Source of the DNA: Mimachlamys varia
Lineage: Eukaryota > Mollusca > Bivalvia > Pectinida > Pectinidae
Direction: 5' to 3'
NCBI GenBank assembly: GCA_947623455.1
Contig: OX392545.1
Location: forward strand, 23,299,501-23,363,500
DNA: 64,000 nucleotides
Shown here: positions 24,101 to 35,100 of the stretch, piece by piece
How the letters are laid out: each line of letters begins with the position of its first letter
How positions within the stretch are numbered: the stretch's first letter is position 1
Program-made: the position numbers and the translations under genes
Notes under the pieces: generated by a model
The model's database searches: none
Told to the model about the DNA's origin: nothing
What the model saw: only the letters and a program-made list of their open reading frames with translations

Positions 24101-27100
24101 TTGATATGGGGTCAAAAGTCAGAGGGTGTTCCCGTCCCATTTCACTGGTTTGATATGTAAATTTCCAGTTGTCCGAAGCAGATGCCCGTAGCGAGCTAAA
24201 ATGCCACGAAACTTCTGATAAAATGTCATTTGAAGTCTTTGTCATGTATGTATCTGTGAATCCAGGCAGTTGTCACTAGTCTTGAACTTCAAATATTAAA
24301 GTTATTAGCTCTAAAGCTTAGTAATAACACATAGTAAATTATTTAGTTGTGTGAGTCCTAGAGAGGGGTACGGGTCTTACTCAGGAATACACCCTGTTCA
24401 CAAAAGTCCGCCATCTTGGATATTCTACTGTTTTGATCTAGGAACTCTGTCCATACTATATCAGTAATGTAATTCTAGTTGTTTGTTTTGTTAAAATTTA
24501 CATTTACAATGTTTAAACAAGAGGCCCAATGGGCCTGCATCGCTCACCTGGTATCAATCTCTGACTTATATTATAGTGTAACCCTAAAGTCCCCTAAAAT
24601 CTTTTAATGTAAGACATTTAGAAGAACATCTTAAGATTTAAATATATTTTACCCCTGTGATCTTATAAGACAACATCATTTTCATTTTCAAATTTTGTTT
24701 GGCTTCATCCCAGGACGCTACCAACCAAATATCATGTCTCTAGGCAAATCAAGATCAAGGTCATTTCTTTTTGCAAACTTTGTCAGGCTTCATCCAAGAA
24801 ACCTTTCAGCCAAATGTCATGCTTCTAGGGCTTTTGGTACTTCAGAAGAAGTTGTTTGAATGTTTTAACAGATTTTACCCCTGTGACCTTGAATATAGGT
24901 CAAGGTCATTTCTTTTCGCAAACTTTGTCGGGCTTCATCCAAGGAACCTTTCAGCCAAATATCATGCTTCTAGGGCTTTTGGTATTTCAGAAGAAGTCGT
25001 TTAAAGGTTTTAACACATTTGACTCCTGTGACCTTGAATATAGGTCAAGGTCATTTCTTTTCGCAAACTTTGTCCGGCTTCATCCAAGGAACCTTTCAGC
25101 CAAATATCATGCTTCTAGGGCTTTTGGTATTTCAGAAGAAGTCGTTTAAAGGTTTTAACAGATTTGACTCCTGTGACCTTGAATATAGGTCAAGGTCATT
25201 TCTTTTCGCAAACTTTGTCGGGCTTCATCCAAGGAACCTTTCAGCCAAATATCATGCTTCTAGGGCTTTTGGTATTTCAGAAGAAGTCGTTTAAAGGTTT
25301 TAACACATTTGACCCCTGTGACCTTGAATATAAGTCAAGGTCATTTCTTTTCGCAAACTTTGTCGGGCTTCATCCAAGGAACCTTTCAGCCAAATATCAT
25401 GCTTCTAGGGCTTTTGGTATTTCAGAAGAAGTCGTTTAAAGGTAACACATTTGACCCCTGTGACCTTGAATATAAGTTAAGGTCATTTCTTTTCGCAAAC
25501 TTTGTCGGGCTTCATCCAAAGAACCTTTCAGCCAAATATCATGCTTCTAGGGCTTTTGGTATTTCAGAAGAAGTCGTTTAAAGGTTTTAACAGATTTGAC
25601 TCCTGTGACGTTGAATATAGGTCAAGGTCATTTCTTTTCGCAAACTTTGTCCAGCTTCATCCAAGGAACCTTTCAGCCAAATATCATGCTTCTAGGGCTT
25701 TTGGTATTTCAGAAGAAGTCGTTTAAAGGTTTTAACACATTTGACCCCTGTGACCTTGAATATAGGTCAAGGTCATTTCTTTTCGCAAACTTTGTTCGGC
25801 TTCATCCAAGGAACCTTTCAGCCAAATATCATGCTTCTAGGGCTTTTGGTATTTCAGAAGAAGTCGTTTAAAGGTTTTAACACATTTGACCCCTGTGACC
25901 TTGAATATAAGTCAAGGTCATTTCTTTTCGCAAACTTTGTCGGGCTTCATCCAAGGAACCTTTCAGCCAAATATCATGCTTCTAGGACTTTTGGTATTTC
26001 AGAAGAAGTCGTTTAAAGGTTTTAACAGATTTGACTCCTGTGACCTTGAATATAGGTCAAGGTCATTTCTTTTCGCAAACTTTGTCGGGCTTCATCCAAG
26101 AAACCTTTCAGCCAAATGTCATGCTTCTAGGGCTTTTGGTACTTCAGAAGAAGTTGTTTGAATGTTTTAACAGATTTTACCCCTGTGACCTTGAATATAG
26201 GTCAAGGTCATTTCTTTTCGCAAACTTTGTCCGGCTTCATCCAAGGAACCTTTCAGCCAAATATCATGTTTCTAGGGCTTTTGGTATTTCAGAAGAAGTC
26301 GTTTAAAGGTTTTAACAGATTTGACCCCTGTGACCTTGAATATAGGTCAAGGTCATTTCTTTTCGCAAACTTTGTCGGGCTTCATCCAAGGAACCTTTCA
26401 GCCAAATATCATGCTTCTAGGGCTTTTGGTATTTCAGAAGAAGTCGTTTAAAGGTTTTAACAGATTTGACTCCTGTGACCTTGAATATAGGTAAAGGTCA
26501 TTTCTTTTCGCAAACTTTGTCGGGCTTCATCCAAGGAACCTTTCAGCCAAATATCATGCTTCTAGGGCTTTTGGTATTTCAGAAGAAGTCGTTTTAAGGT
26601 TTTAACACATTTGACCCCTGTGACCTTGAATATAAGTCAAGGTCATTTCTTTTCGCAAACTTTGTCCGGCTTCATCCAAGGAACCTTTCAGCCAAATATC
26701 ATGCTTCTAGGGCTTTTGGTATTTCAGAAGAAGTCGTTTAAAGGTTTTAACAGATTTGACTCCTGTGACCTTGAATATAGGTCAAGGTCATTTCTTTTCG
26801 CAAACTTTGTCGGGCTTCATCCAAGGAACCTTTCAGCCAAATATCATGCTTCTAGGGCTTTTGGTATTTCAGAAGAAGTCGTTTAAATGTTTTAACAGAT
26901 TTGACTCCTGTGACCTTGAATATAGGTCAAGGTCATTTCTTTTCGCAAACTTTGTCGGGCTTCATCCAAGGAACCTTTCAGCCAAATATCATGCTTCTAG
27001 GGCTTTTGGTATTTCAGAAGAAGTCGTTTAAAGGTTTTAACACATTTGACCCCTGTGACCTTGAATATAGGTCAAGGTCATTTCTTTTCGCAAACTTTGT

Positions 27101-30100
27101 CGGGCTTCATCCAAGGAACCTTTCAGCCAAATATCATGTTTCTAGGGCTTTTGGTATTTCAGAAGAAGTCGTTTAAAGGTTTTAACACATTTGACTCCTG
27201 TGACCTTGAATATAGGTCAAGGTCATTTCTTTTCGCAAACTTTGTCCGCCTTCATCCAAGGAACCTTACAGCCAAATATCATGCTTCTAGGGCTTTTGGT
27301 ATTTCAGGAGAAGTCGTTTAAAGGTTTTAACAGATTTGACCCCTGTGACCTTGTATATAGGTCAAGGTCATTTCTTTTCGCAAACTTTGTCGAGCTTCAT
27401 CCAAGGAACCTTTCAGCCAAATATCATGCTTCTAGGGCTTTTGGTATTTCAGAAGAAGTCGTTTAAAGGTTTTAACACATTTGACCCCTGTGACCTTGAA
27501 TATAAGTCAAGGTCATTTCTTTTCGCAAACTTTGTCGGGCTTCATCCAAGGAACCTTTCAGCCAAATATCATGCTTCTAGGGCTTTTGGTATTTCAGAAG
27601 AAGTCGTTTAAAGGTTTTAACACATTTGACTCCTGTGACCTTGAATATAGGTCAAGGTCATTTCTTTTCGCAAACTTTGTCGGGCTTCATCCAAGGAACC
27701 TTTCAGCCAAATATCATGCTTCTAGGGCTTTTGGTATTTCAGAAGAAGTCGTTTAAAGGTTTTAACAGATTTGACCCCTGTGACCTTGAATAAAGGTCAA
27801 GGTCATTTCTTTTCGCAAACTTTGTCGGGCTTCATCCAAGGAACCTTTCAGCCAAATATCATGCTTCTAGGGCTTTTGGTATTTCAGAAGAAGTCGTTTA
27901 AAGGTTAAAATAGATTTAACCTCACGGTGACCTTGAATATTGGTCAAGGTCATTTCTTTTCGCAAACTTTATTTGGCTTCATCTAAGGAAGCTACTGGTC
28001 AAATATGAAGTCTCTATGCCTGACGGTATTTTAGAAGAAGTTGTTTGAAGGTTTCGACATTTTTGACCCCTGTGACCTTGAAATTAGGTCAAAGTGATTT
28101 TTTTTCGCAAACTTTGTTCAGCTCCTTCCAAGAAATCTACCAGCCAAATTTCATGTCACTGGGCCTTTCAGTATTTTAGAAGAAGTCGTTTAAAGGAAAA
28201 AGTTGACGGACGCAGGACGGACGGACGACGGACGACGGACGACGGACGACGGACGGACGGACGGACGGACGGACGGACGGACGGACGACGGACGCTGCAC
28301 CATCACATAAGCTCACTTGGCCCTTCGGGCCAGGTGAGCTAAAAACGGTCACTACAAGCAGATGCCAATGATGATGTTGTTGTTTCTCTTAACAGATTTC
28401 CTATTAGCAATTGGTCTAAGAAACAACTACTTGGCAACAAACTACTTCCAAATGAATTAACATTTCATTTATCACTCTAAAAATATCTTTTTTTTTTCTT
28501 CTTCAATACAGACTTACATATAATGGGTTAAGTACAAGAATAATATTTCGTTTTTCTTCAAAGTTTGTAAAATCCACAACCAGTTCAAACATGAAAGTAT
28601 GGTGTTCTTAACACCAGCTAAACAATGTTTTATTTCAACTTTAGCCTTATAGATATTTGTTTTTGTGCACATAGTTAGATATTTTTTTATCTTCAGACAC
28701 AAAATAAAAAGAAATTAACATGCTTTTTATTGAGAGAAAGACAAAATTTAGGGTGGGGCTTATTCAGTCTCCCACCCTATTCCAAGAACCTTTGCCAAAG
28801 TGGGGAGGGGGCTTATTTGTGAGAGGGGGCTTATTCCAGGTATACAGTATACTGTAAGAGAAACAATTTTTTGTCAATCCCTGGGCGAGGACTCAAACAT
28901 GGAATCTAGCTGTTACTAGTCTGAGCAGTCTGCGACGTTAGCCACTAGTCTTATGCTCTCGACTAGTAAATTTTGGTTTAGACTAGTAGAAATTCCTTGA
29001 ATTTCAATATATTTGTTTTAATAAACACTGCATTTTGCTTGTCCAGACTAGTGCTCGAAAATGTGAATGTCACAGACTGTCTGGGTACGCTCAACCAGGG
29101 TTACCATCCTGAAATTAATTTTTTTAAGAACTCTACCTAATGTACCGATAAGAGTTCATTTTATTGCTTTGTAATCTTAATTCTTTCAGTAATTATTCAC
29201 AATTTGCATTGGGTAGGAATTGAAAGGGATTTTTTGTTAACATTAATGTGGTATGAATGCCATTCAGTTATAGTTACATCAATATTGGAGTGGCAGCATC
29301 CTAAATATCCAGGGGTTACGATCACCTATGCTCTCTACACCCCTGAAATAGGTCATGGCAAAACTGAAGGGCTCTTTGTGTGCCACCTTGTTGATGAGGA
29401 AAGATGACTAGTTCTACCTTTTGATATACACCAAAAAATCTTGTGGTCACTCACATAACAGTAAAAAAAATGACAGGCTTTGAAGTCACATGCGGATCCT
29501 TTGGCAAATTGCAATCTACAAAAGACACATATAAGCCTAACGATTGGTCAGTTTTTTTTTCAACTGAGCCCAATCAAACTGTTCATGCCTTCAGTTTTTC
29601 CACCACATACACATATGCATGTATACCAGGGGTTACCAGGAGAGAGCGCAGGGGAGTGTTATGTACAAATGTACAAATACCTTTTGATACTGAAGATGTT
29701 TATAATTTAATTAGACACTTAAATATAACTTCAATATATGTATCAACAATCTGGGGCCAAAGAGACTCTAGTTTCTGTGTCTACAATTACGACAACCATA
29801 TATAGGTTGACATATCTGAAGTTATTTTAGTTGACAGGGTTGGGGAATTCAACTTGATTAATATTTATAGGGAAACATTTAAACCGGTAATTACTGTCCG
29901 AGATACCCGTTTTCTATTCATTTTACTTCAAAACGAGTTAATAATATGTATTCAGGTAAAAATTAAATACACAAAAAGAAACAATATTTAGATGGACATA
30001 TAATCACAGATTTCATCCTTTAACCTGGGATAGCCCATTAGCCTTAAACTTTGGCTTATTTCCAATGCGGTCTTCATTTGTTCATTATTTAAAATGGCAA

Positions 30101-30400
30101 TATAATGTTACCAACATTACTAGACCTCTAGGTTAATTCTCATTTTTGTCGTAAAGGTAGACCAGGGACGTATATATGTGAGACGTCCCTGGGTAGATCT
30201 ATGGGTATAGATCTAAATAAGACATGATGAAACACAACATACTGACACAGATTCTAATGACCTTTGTAAACTGAAGACGCCGGTTTAAATTTGCGGAGAT
30301 GTTACGATAGTACACGAATTGAGTATAAGATTGTGTATTTTAGATAAGTTTCAGGATACCTTTACCAAATCTACCTACCGTCTTCTTGGCAGAATGACAT
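17873..30400 (-). CDS. CHCHD4: CHCHD4/MIA40, mitochondrial disulfide relay oxidoreductase
   Basis: MIA40 sits in the mitochondrial intermembrane space, where it oxidises incoming CX3C and CX9C proteins and is re-oxidised by ALR (GFER). Minus-strand exons are 30379-30400 (MSFCQED plus one base), 21589-21687 (GKDKYVFLTVKDANEP onward) and 17873-18165. The phases are 1 and 1 throughout and all borders are GT/AG. The product is 137 residues, against 142 in humans. Key cysteines are C53 and C55 (redox pair, here CAC), then CX9C pairs C64-C74 and C88-C98; all but the last pair fall at the exact human numbers. After the CHCH fold comes an acidic tail of DDDKED-like repeats encoded by a 24-bp repeat, ending DILP. 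There is no signal peptide, as expected. Exon 1 is tiny; I chose it because MSFCQED fits the family start (human MSYCRQE), the phase is right and GTAGGT follows. A second terminal exon lies at 14643-14896. Confidence 0.92.
18208..18290. mobile_element. Short palindromic MITE ('ttcacccctgaaa' family), copy 3
   Basis: Left 'actcatttaaccctgacgtt', inner 'ggaagagttcaa', right 'ctttcagggatgagtgagtt'. It matches the order of the 14333 copy. Confidence 0.5.
19657..20088. mobile_element. 432-bp hAT MITE with exact 8-bp target duplication
   Basis: Terminal repeats are 'tagtgttggga' and 'tcccaacacta', continuing inward as diverged complements (atcacaatcgatta against gcgacaatcg). The 8 bases 'tataaaat' flank both sides (19649-19656 and 20089-20096). 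AGTGTTGGG-type ends with an 8-bp duplication place it in the hAT superfamily. It has no transposase and lies in CHCHD4 intron 2, the intron upstream of the terminal exons is 18166-21588. Confidence 0.9.
20361..20517. mobile_element. 'cacagttgcttgag' MITE, diverged copy
   Basis: The ends 'gcttgagttactgtcagtaa' and ttctgacagaaactaaaa are inverted. The interior differs from the other copies (gccgcaaggcttttctgcc). Confidence 0.55.
20714..21392. mobile_element. 'caatctgattaaaa' foldback MITE, copy 2, split by a nested MITE
   Basis: The left end 'caatctgattaaaatacatg' at 20714 is followed by the family arms (gatctgacaacatcccataa ... ttatgggaagttgccagatc). Its right terminus is interrupted at 21233-21390 by the nested element at 21240-21383. 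Confidence 0.75.
21240..21383. mobile_element. 144-bp 'cacagttgcttgag' MITE with 7-bp target duplication
   Basis: Ends are cacagttgcttgagtttctg and gaaaccaagcaactgtg. The 7 bases 'atcagat' flank both sides (21233-21239, 21384-21390), so it inserted into the end of the older MITE. The interior has its own hairpin around 'cattacagaatgtaatt'. Confidence 0.85.
21589..21687 (-). CDS. CHCHD4: CHCHD4/MIA40 exon 2
   Basis: This 99-nt exon encodes KDKYVFLTVKDANEP, then a proline-rich linker ending RPEKFVK, between a tttttag acceptor and a GTAATT donor. It matches the N-terminal segment of MIA40 that precedes the redox motif (human GKDRIIFVTKEDHETPS). Phase 1 at both ends lets it join either terminal exon. 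Confidence 0.88.
22188..22646. mobile_element. 459-bp MITE, left member of a near-identical pair
   Basis: Terminal repeats are 'ggaatcacacaactaaat' and 'atttagttgtgtgagtcc'. Only a handful of bases differ from the copy at 23900-24358. A 68-residue open frame inside (MTKTSNDILSEVSW onward) is present in both but looks like an incidental frame. Confidence 0.85.
23900..24358. mobile_element. 459-bp MITE, right member of the pair
   Basis: Same element and orientation as 22188-22646. The outer flanks of the pair match (tagaga at 22182-22187 and from 24359). The inner flanks are also alike (tttaag right of copy 1, tttaaa left of copy 2). Confidence 0.85.
24515..28340. mobile_element. Pearl/Helentron-like element with about 22 copies of a 145-bp core
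   Basis: The left flank begins 'aagaggcccaatgggcctgc' then 'atcgctcacctggt'. The core, about 24745-27945, is a tandem array of a 145-bp unit containing tgtgaccttgaatataggtc, cttttcgcaaactttgtc and 'gccaaatatcatgcttctag'; one copy has a 3-bp deletion near 25440. Degenerate copies follow, then an (ACGG)/(GAC) microsatellite at 28205-28292, and a terminal hairpin at 28305-28340 (agctcac, ggcccttcgggcc, gtgagct). Flank, tandem core, microsatellite and hairpin match the layout of bivalve Pearl elements, thought to be non-autonomous Helentrons. The open frames in it are repeat artefacts. It lies in CHCHD4 intron 1. Confidence 0.85.
28900..29805. repeat. Dispersed repeat, copy 1 (paralogue of 46050-46960)
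   Basis: Segments 'gttagccactagtc', 'aataaacactgcattttgct', 'gccaccttgttgatgagg' and 'cacataacagtaaaaa' recur in the same order at 46060-46820. The two copies are diverged. A 120-residue frame (29443-29805) starts in a low-conservation part and is not retained in the other copy, so I do not call a gene. Confidence 0.65.
30379..30400 (-). CDS. CHCHD4: CHCHD4/MIA40 exon 1
   Basis: A 22-nt coding part, ATG to GTAGGT donor, encoding MSFCQED and the first base of a Gly codon. Family fit and phase support it, but such a short exon needs transcript data. An E-box (cacgtg) lies upstream at about 30453. Confidence 0.75.
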
Positions 30401-31340
30401 TGTGGTCTTATAAGGAAAAAAACGCCTTCAAATGGTGAAAGACAACAAACACACGTGCGCTCTGTCAAAGATCTATGTTCTCCTATATGCCTTCAATACA
30501 AACATTCAGGTGACCACGCGAAGCGACGTCTGGTGGTAATGCGAATGACAAGCGTAGATAACTACATGGTCATTTATTTAATATTTAGATAATATATAAA
30601 TATATAAACAGGGACGTATATGCACATATACATCGCTGATATAAATAATGGTTAAAATGTATTAAAATATACAAATTTACTTAATTTTTTTGAATTTTTT
30701 TTTTATTCCGTTGAAATTCATATATATTGCCTATGAATGCCAACTTAATTTAATTAGGCATATAAATAAAAAAAAATAATAAACATATTATGTCTTTCAA
30801 TGATTCAGTTGAAATTCATATATATTGCCAATAAATGCCAACTTAATTTAATTAGGCATACAAATAAAATTTAAAAAAAAAACAATAATAAACATATTCT
30901 ACAGCTTTGTATTATCAAAATTTTGTTGATTCTCAATATATTTGACAATATGGTACGTATTAAACTGATCTTCCGGCCCTGTCACTCCCCTCGCCATCAA
31001 TATTATTTAATATGACCCAGTGATATCTTTCAGATAGTATTGAGATTGCTTTATTAGTGGTGATTGAATTCGTAGGCTTGCAAAACAAATTAAGGAAAGT
31101 GACTTAAATTGACAAATGCCCCAAAAAGAAAAGAACTTCTTATACTGAGTGAAGATGGTGTATCACAATGAACTGCGATTGGATTTATACATGTATGTTG
31201 TGTGTGGGAAATTAGATGTAGCTTTTTTTCGGTTTTCCCGTACATGCATTCACAATGTCCAGAAGCAGTAACCGCTCCTACATTGGAGATCCGTTGTAGC
31301 GTTCACTTCACAAGCTTCATTCCCGCCTAATAGAAAGAAG

Positions 31341-31728
31341 AGACCTGAGAATTTGTTACAGTTGGTCCTAAGCTAGGAAGTTTGGAGTAATGTTACACTT
31401 TTGGAGTTCAGAGATGACGTAACACACACACACACACACACATGCTGCACCTCTTAATTTAGTAATAGATACAGAATGCCGAAAAATGAATTAAGCTGCA
31501 TCATACATCTGTTTCGTCCTTTTAGGACTCTTCAGTGATTCTATGGCCAAAAGGTGGGAATCTAAAATTTCAAAACTAATGTAGAAGCAGAAGGGTCAAT
31601 TTTCGATAAAAGTGCCTATTGAGGGGGCATTTTTATCGAAAATTGATCTAAACTCCCCAACTGTGTAAAATTACTCTAAACACCTTAGTTTAAGTCCAAA
31701 ACTAGCTGTAACAAATTCTCAGGTCCCT
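31341..31728. mobile_element. Foldback MITE ('tgagaatttgttaca' family), copy 2
   Basis: Ends 'gacctgagaatttgttacag' and 'ctgtaacaaattctcaggtc' are perfect complements. Inner blocks (tttggagtaatgttacac against gtgtaaaattactctaaa) also pair. Related to 11468-11691. Confidence 0.8.
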
Positions 31729-31740
31729 GTGCATGTACAG

Positions 31741-31925
31741 AGGCTATAGACACGGACCTATGTCACTATGAAATAGTTGTCAGATAATTTCTTAAATACC
31801 TGTCTCGAATGTGACCTCTCCCACATATATGTGTATCTGTGACATATATAATAGTGGGAGGGAACACATTCGAGAGAGGTTAAATACTTATCTGGCAGAA
31901 CCATTGTATAGTGTCCATGCCTAGC
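31741..31925. mobile_element. Foldback MITE ('tctcgaatgtgacc' family), copy 1
   Basis: Arms 'gtctcgaatgtgacctctcc' and ggagggaacacattcgagag pair around a short hairpin (catatatgtg). The outer part (cggacctatgtcactatga) recurs at 37640-37840. Confidence 0.7.
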
Positions 31926-32169
31926 CCCTATGCGCATGTATGTGTCAAATGTTTTGTAATTGAAGGTAATTTTTAAGTCTTTAGTTTAAAAAAATACATT
32001 AAAAGGAAAGAATAATACAAAAAAAAAATGTTTGAAATGAAACAGCATTTACTCCGTACAAATTCTGGCCGAAATGTTGACCTCGTGCCTAATCTGTATG
32101 AGCTATCACGCTGGTGTGACGTAACGACTTACCGAGCTGGTTCTAGTTCCCACACGACAGACAGTAAAT

Positions 32170-35100
32170 ATGGACGTCAAGATTCTTCTCCTGCTTTTGC
32201 CAGGTAAATATGAAATTTAATATTTATATTACATTGAAGCTGAATCAGAATTCAATCTCGATATTTTAAAATCAAATGAATGCGAATTATCCATATTTGA
32301 TTCAATGTAGTCTTCAGGAGTGAAAAACCTGGGTTAGTACGTACGACGACCGATATACGCCTGGACAATATTTACACATAACTTAAGCGACTTATGTTTG
32401 TCCGAGGCTTCCTGAAAAACTACATAAGTAGCAATCTGATTAAAATACAGATCCTTGAAATAATTTTCCAACGACCTGTCATCTCGCAGCAAGCCATTTC
32501 GTCACATTATTCCGCACGAACTTTTTGGTGACGAAATGACTAAACGGAAAAATGTGTTTATGCAAGCTTTGTCGCCTCAAAATTTCACTGTCAAGAATCT
32601 GACAGTAGTAATTTGATTGGCTAATGCAAAAGGTCATCGGGACATGAGCCCCTATGGGATTATCTCAGATCTTAACGCAGCAGAGAGAAGTTTACGTAAC
32701 GGCGCGGAGGTCAAGATATGATTTTAATCAGATTGCATAAGTAGTTGTTTTTGTCCAATGTCGGACAATTTTTATCGTTAGATTTTGCTTTTAATTGTTT
32801 TTTGTTGATGTTGACAACGCAGTGTTGGTCCGTAAACACATTGGAACTTTTCGATCTTTGCTCAAGATATTAACATTCAATTTGATAACCCCCGACTGCC
32901 TAATGTCAATAACTTGAGCAAAGCCAGAAAAGTTTTTGCAGGAAACATCGTCGGACAAACATGAGTTGCTTATATATGAGTATATTGTCTAGGTGTATAT
33001 CGACCGTCGTAAATAAGGGAAGAAAACCTCATTCTAGGTAAGTGACCTGTGTATATAAGAACTTTGTCGTTTATACAGAGTCATAGCAAAAGCAAATTAA
33101 AAAAAAAATATCTTGTGTTTTTGTGACGTGTCGTTGACTATACAGTAAGCGCGCTGTTACTTTCCACTATGTGGTAAAAGATCGTTTAATTCATTACAAT
33201 ATGTGATTATACTGGTTACCAATAAAAACGCAATACTGCATGGATATTCATGAAAATTTCATAAGTTTTGAAAATGTATATGTTCGTTAGAATTGCAGTT
33301 GAAATAAATATTATTCATCAACATTATCGACACATTGAAAGTTCCAAAGGATTGCTTATGATGGAGTGGGGAAGGGGCAAAATAGGGAATAGGATTCCCC
33401 AATATTTCGTTTCCACTTTATCAGTATAGGATATGTCCATTATAATACTTCCAAACATGTGAGACACTTTCTTGGCATTGGCCGAACTAGGCGGTTGGAA
33501 CGTTTATGCCCCGCTTTTCACCAAATCGGGGGATATTAATTTGTGCTTGTCCGTCCGTCCTTCTGTCTATCCATCTGTCTGTCTTACTTCGTTTCCATGC
33601 AATGACAGAAACAAATATTATCCGATTTTCTTGAAACTTGGTTACAAGGTAAAATAACTAAGAGTTCGGCCAAGTCCGATCGCCACTTTTTGGCGGAGTT
33701 ATGGCCCTTTGATTAACGGGAAATGTCATTTTCTTTCGTTTCCGTGCAAAACGGCAACAAATATTATCTAATTTTCTTTAAACTTGGTAATAAGTTTATT
33801 TACTTAAAAGGCTCGATCAGGTTCGATTACAACTTTATTTGGCGGAGTTTTGGCCCCTTGATTAACGTGTCCTTGAAATCACGGCCAAAACTAATCATAA
33901 ATTTCCAAGCAATACATCTTGTGTCAACAGCTTGGCCAAAGATTTTTCCCTACAATATGATTACCCCGTTATGGAAGGCGGAAAAGCGGTGGGTATAATA
34001 ATATTCTACGAATTAGCTTATTTTCAACTCATCCGGAAGCGCTATTTCGAGTTTACGCCGTGCCTGTGGCTGCCACTGGCGTTTTTCTCAGGGCTTGGCC
34101 CAATAACAGGCACTAGTCTCGTTTGTCACACACCTATAATATAAACGAGGGTTTATAATATTATAGATGTTTCACAGACGAGGCTAATGCCTGTGGCCTA
34201 ATCAAACCCACATGTGTTCAATGGGACTAAAGTCGTGAGCAAAAATAGACCAAGTAGGCGTTCGAATGTTTTGTGGACAAAGAAAGTCACTTTTACTTCT
34301 GGCGTAGTGTTCACAAGCATTATCGTTATGAAGAGGCCTAGGTGTGTGCGGCTTGTACCGTTTTTCGGCATTCGACGTATACATTCCAGAATCTCGTCAA
34401 TGTACCATAAGGCTGTCAAATTGCCATTGCCAGTCGCAAGTGGGGTTTTGTAATTGAAAGAAATTCCTCCTTATACCCTTACACATCCACCACCTACTAA
34501 TCATGTTAATTGGGCACAGCAATCGAAAAAAAACATTCTCGATTGCGTAGCCAAACTCTCATTAACCAACACTTAATATTACGCAGGTAAAATCGCGATT
34601 TATTGGTGAACAACACACGATTTCATTGCCGAATCGACCATCTCTGCTATCAACACAAATTTTGTTGGACATCGACGCTGTGTCAATGCATTACTACGAG
34701 CACGTGCGCACGCGGGGCGGACACGTATACTGAAACTCCGTGATTTTCCGATGGTAATCCGGAAAGTTTCTGTAGCCAGTCGAAACCGATAACGGAGACG
34801 TAGAAGGAGACGGATAGACTTGTCCTGTTGTGCCTTAGTTACGTGTCGTCTACCTGGATACGTCATCGTCGGCAACCCACGATACACTTCTCTGACATAT
34901 GCAACCGTCAGAGAAGTGTATCGTGGGTTTCCGACGATGACCTGGGTACTGGTTCACAAACAGGGTACATTTAACTTACACCCGGGGGTAAAAATAAATT
35001 AGAGAATACCGAAGCGTTAACAAAATCATAATCCGAACTCAAAATCGATTAAACAGGGGCAAAATATGAACAAAGGAAAGTACAAGAGAATAAGACAGGC

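Larger units (their letters stand above)
30401..32169. other. Intergenic, shared upstream region of CHCHD4 and the lectin gene
   Basis: Head-to-head promoters should lie in this 1.8 kb. It is AT-rich, with a direct repeat of 'ttgaaattcatatatattgc' at about 30712 and 30809, an (AC)n run at 31416-31442, and two foldback elements. A CRE-like TGACGTAA sits at 32117-32124, 46 bp before the lectin ATG. Confidence 0.5.

Noticed and set aside
22327..24245. Two identical 68-residue frames as a conserved gene pair
   Set aside because: Both are inside the duplicated 459-bp MITE; identity reflects recent transposition, not coding constraint.
24771..27756. A ladder of overlapping 91-residue frames
   Set aside because: Each is the same frame of the 145-bp Pearl-like core, with starts and stops recurring every unit.
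29443..29805. 120-residue open frame
   Set aside because: It lies in a dispersed repeat whose other copy at 46 kb does not keep the frame, and no domain is recognisable.
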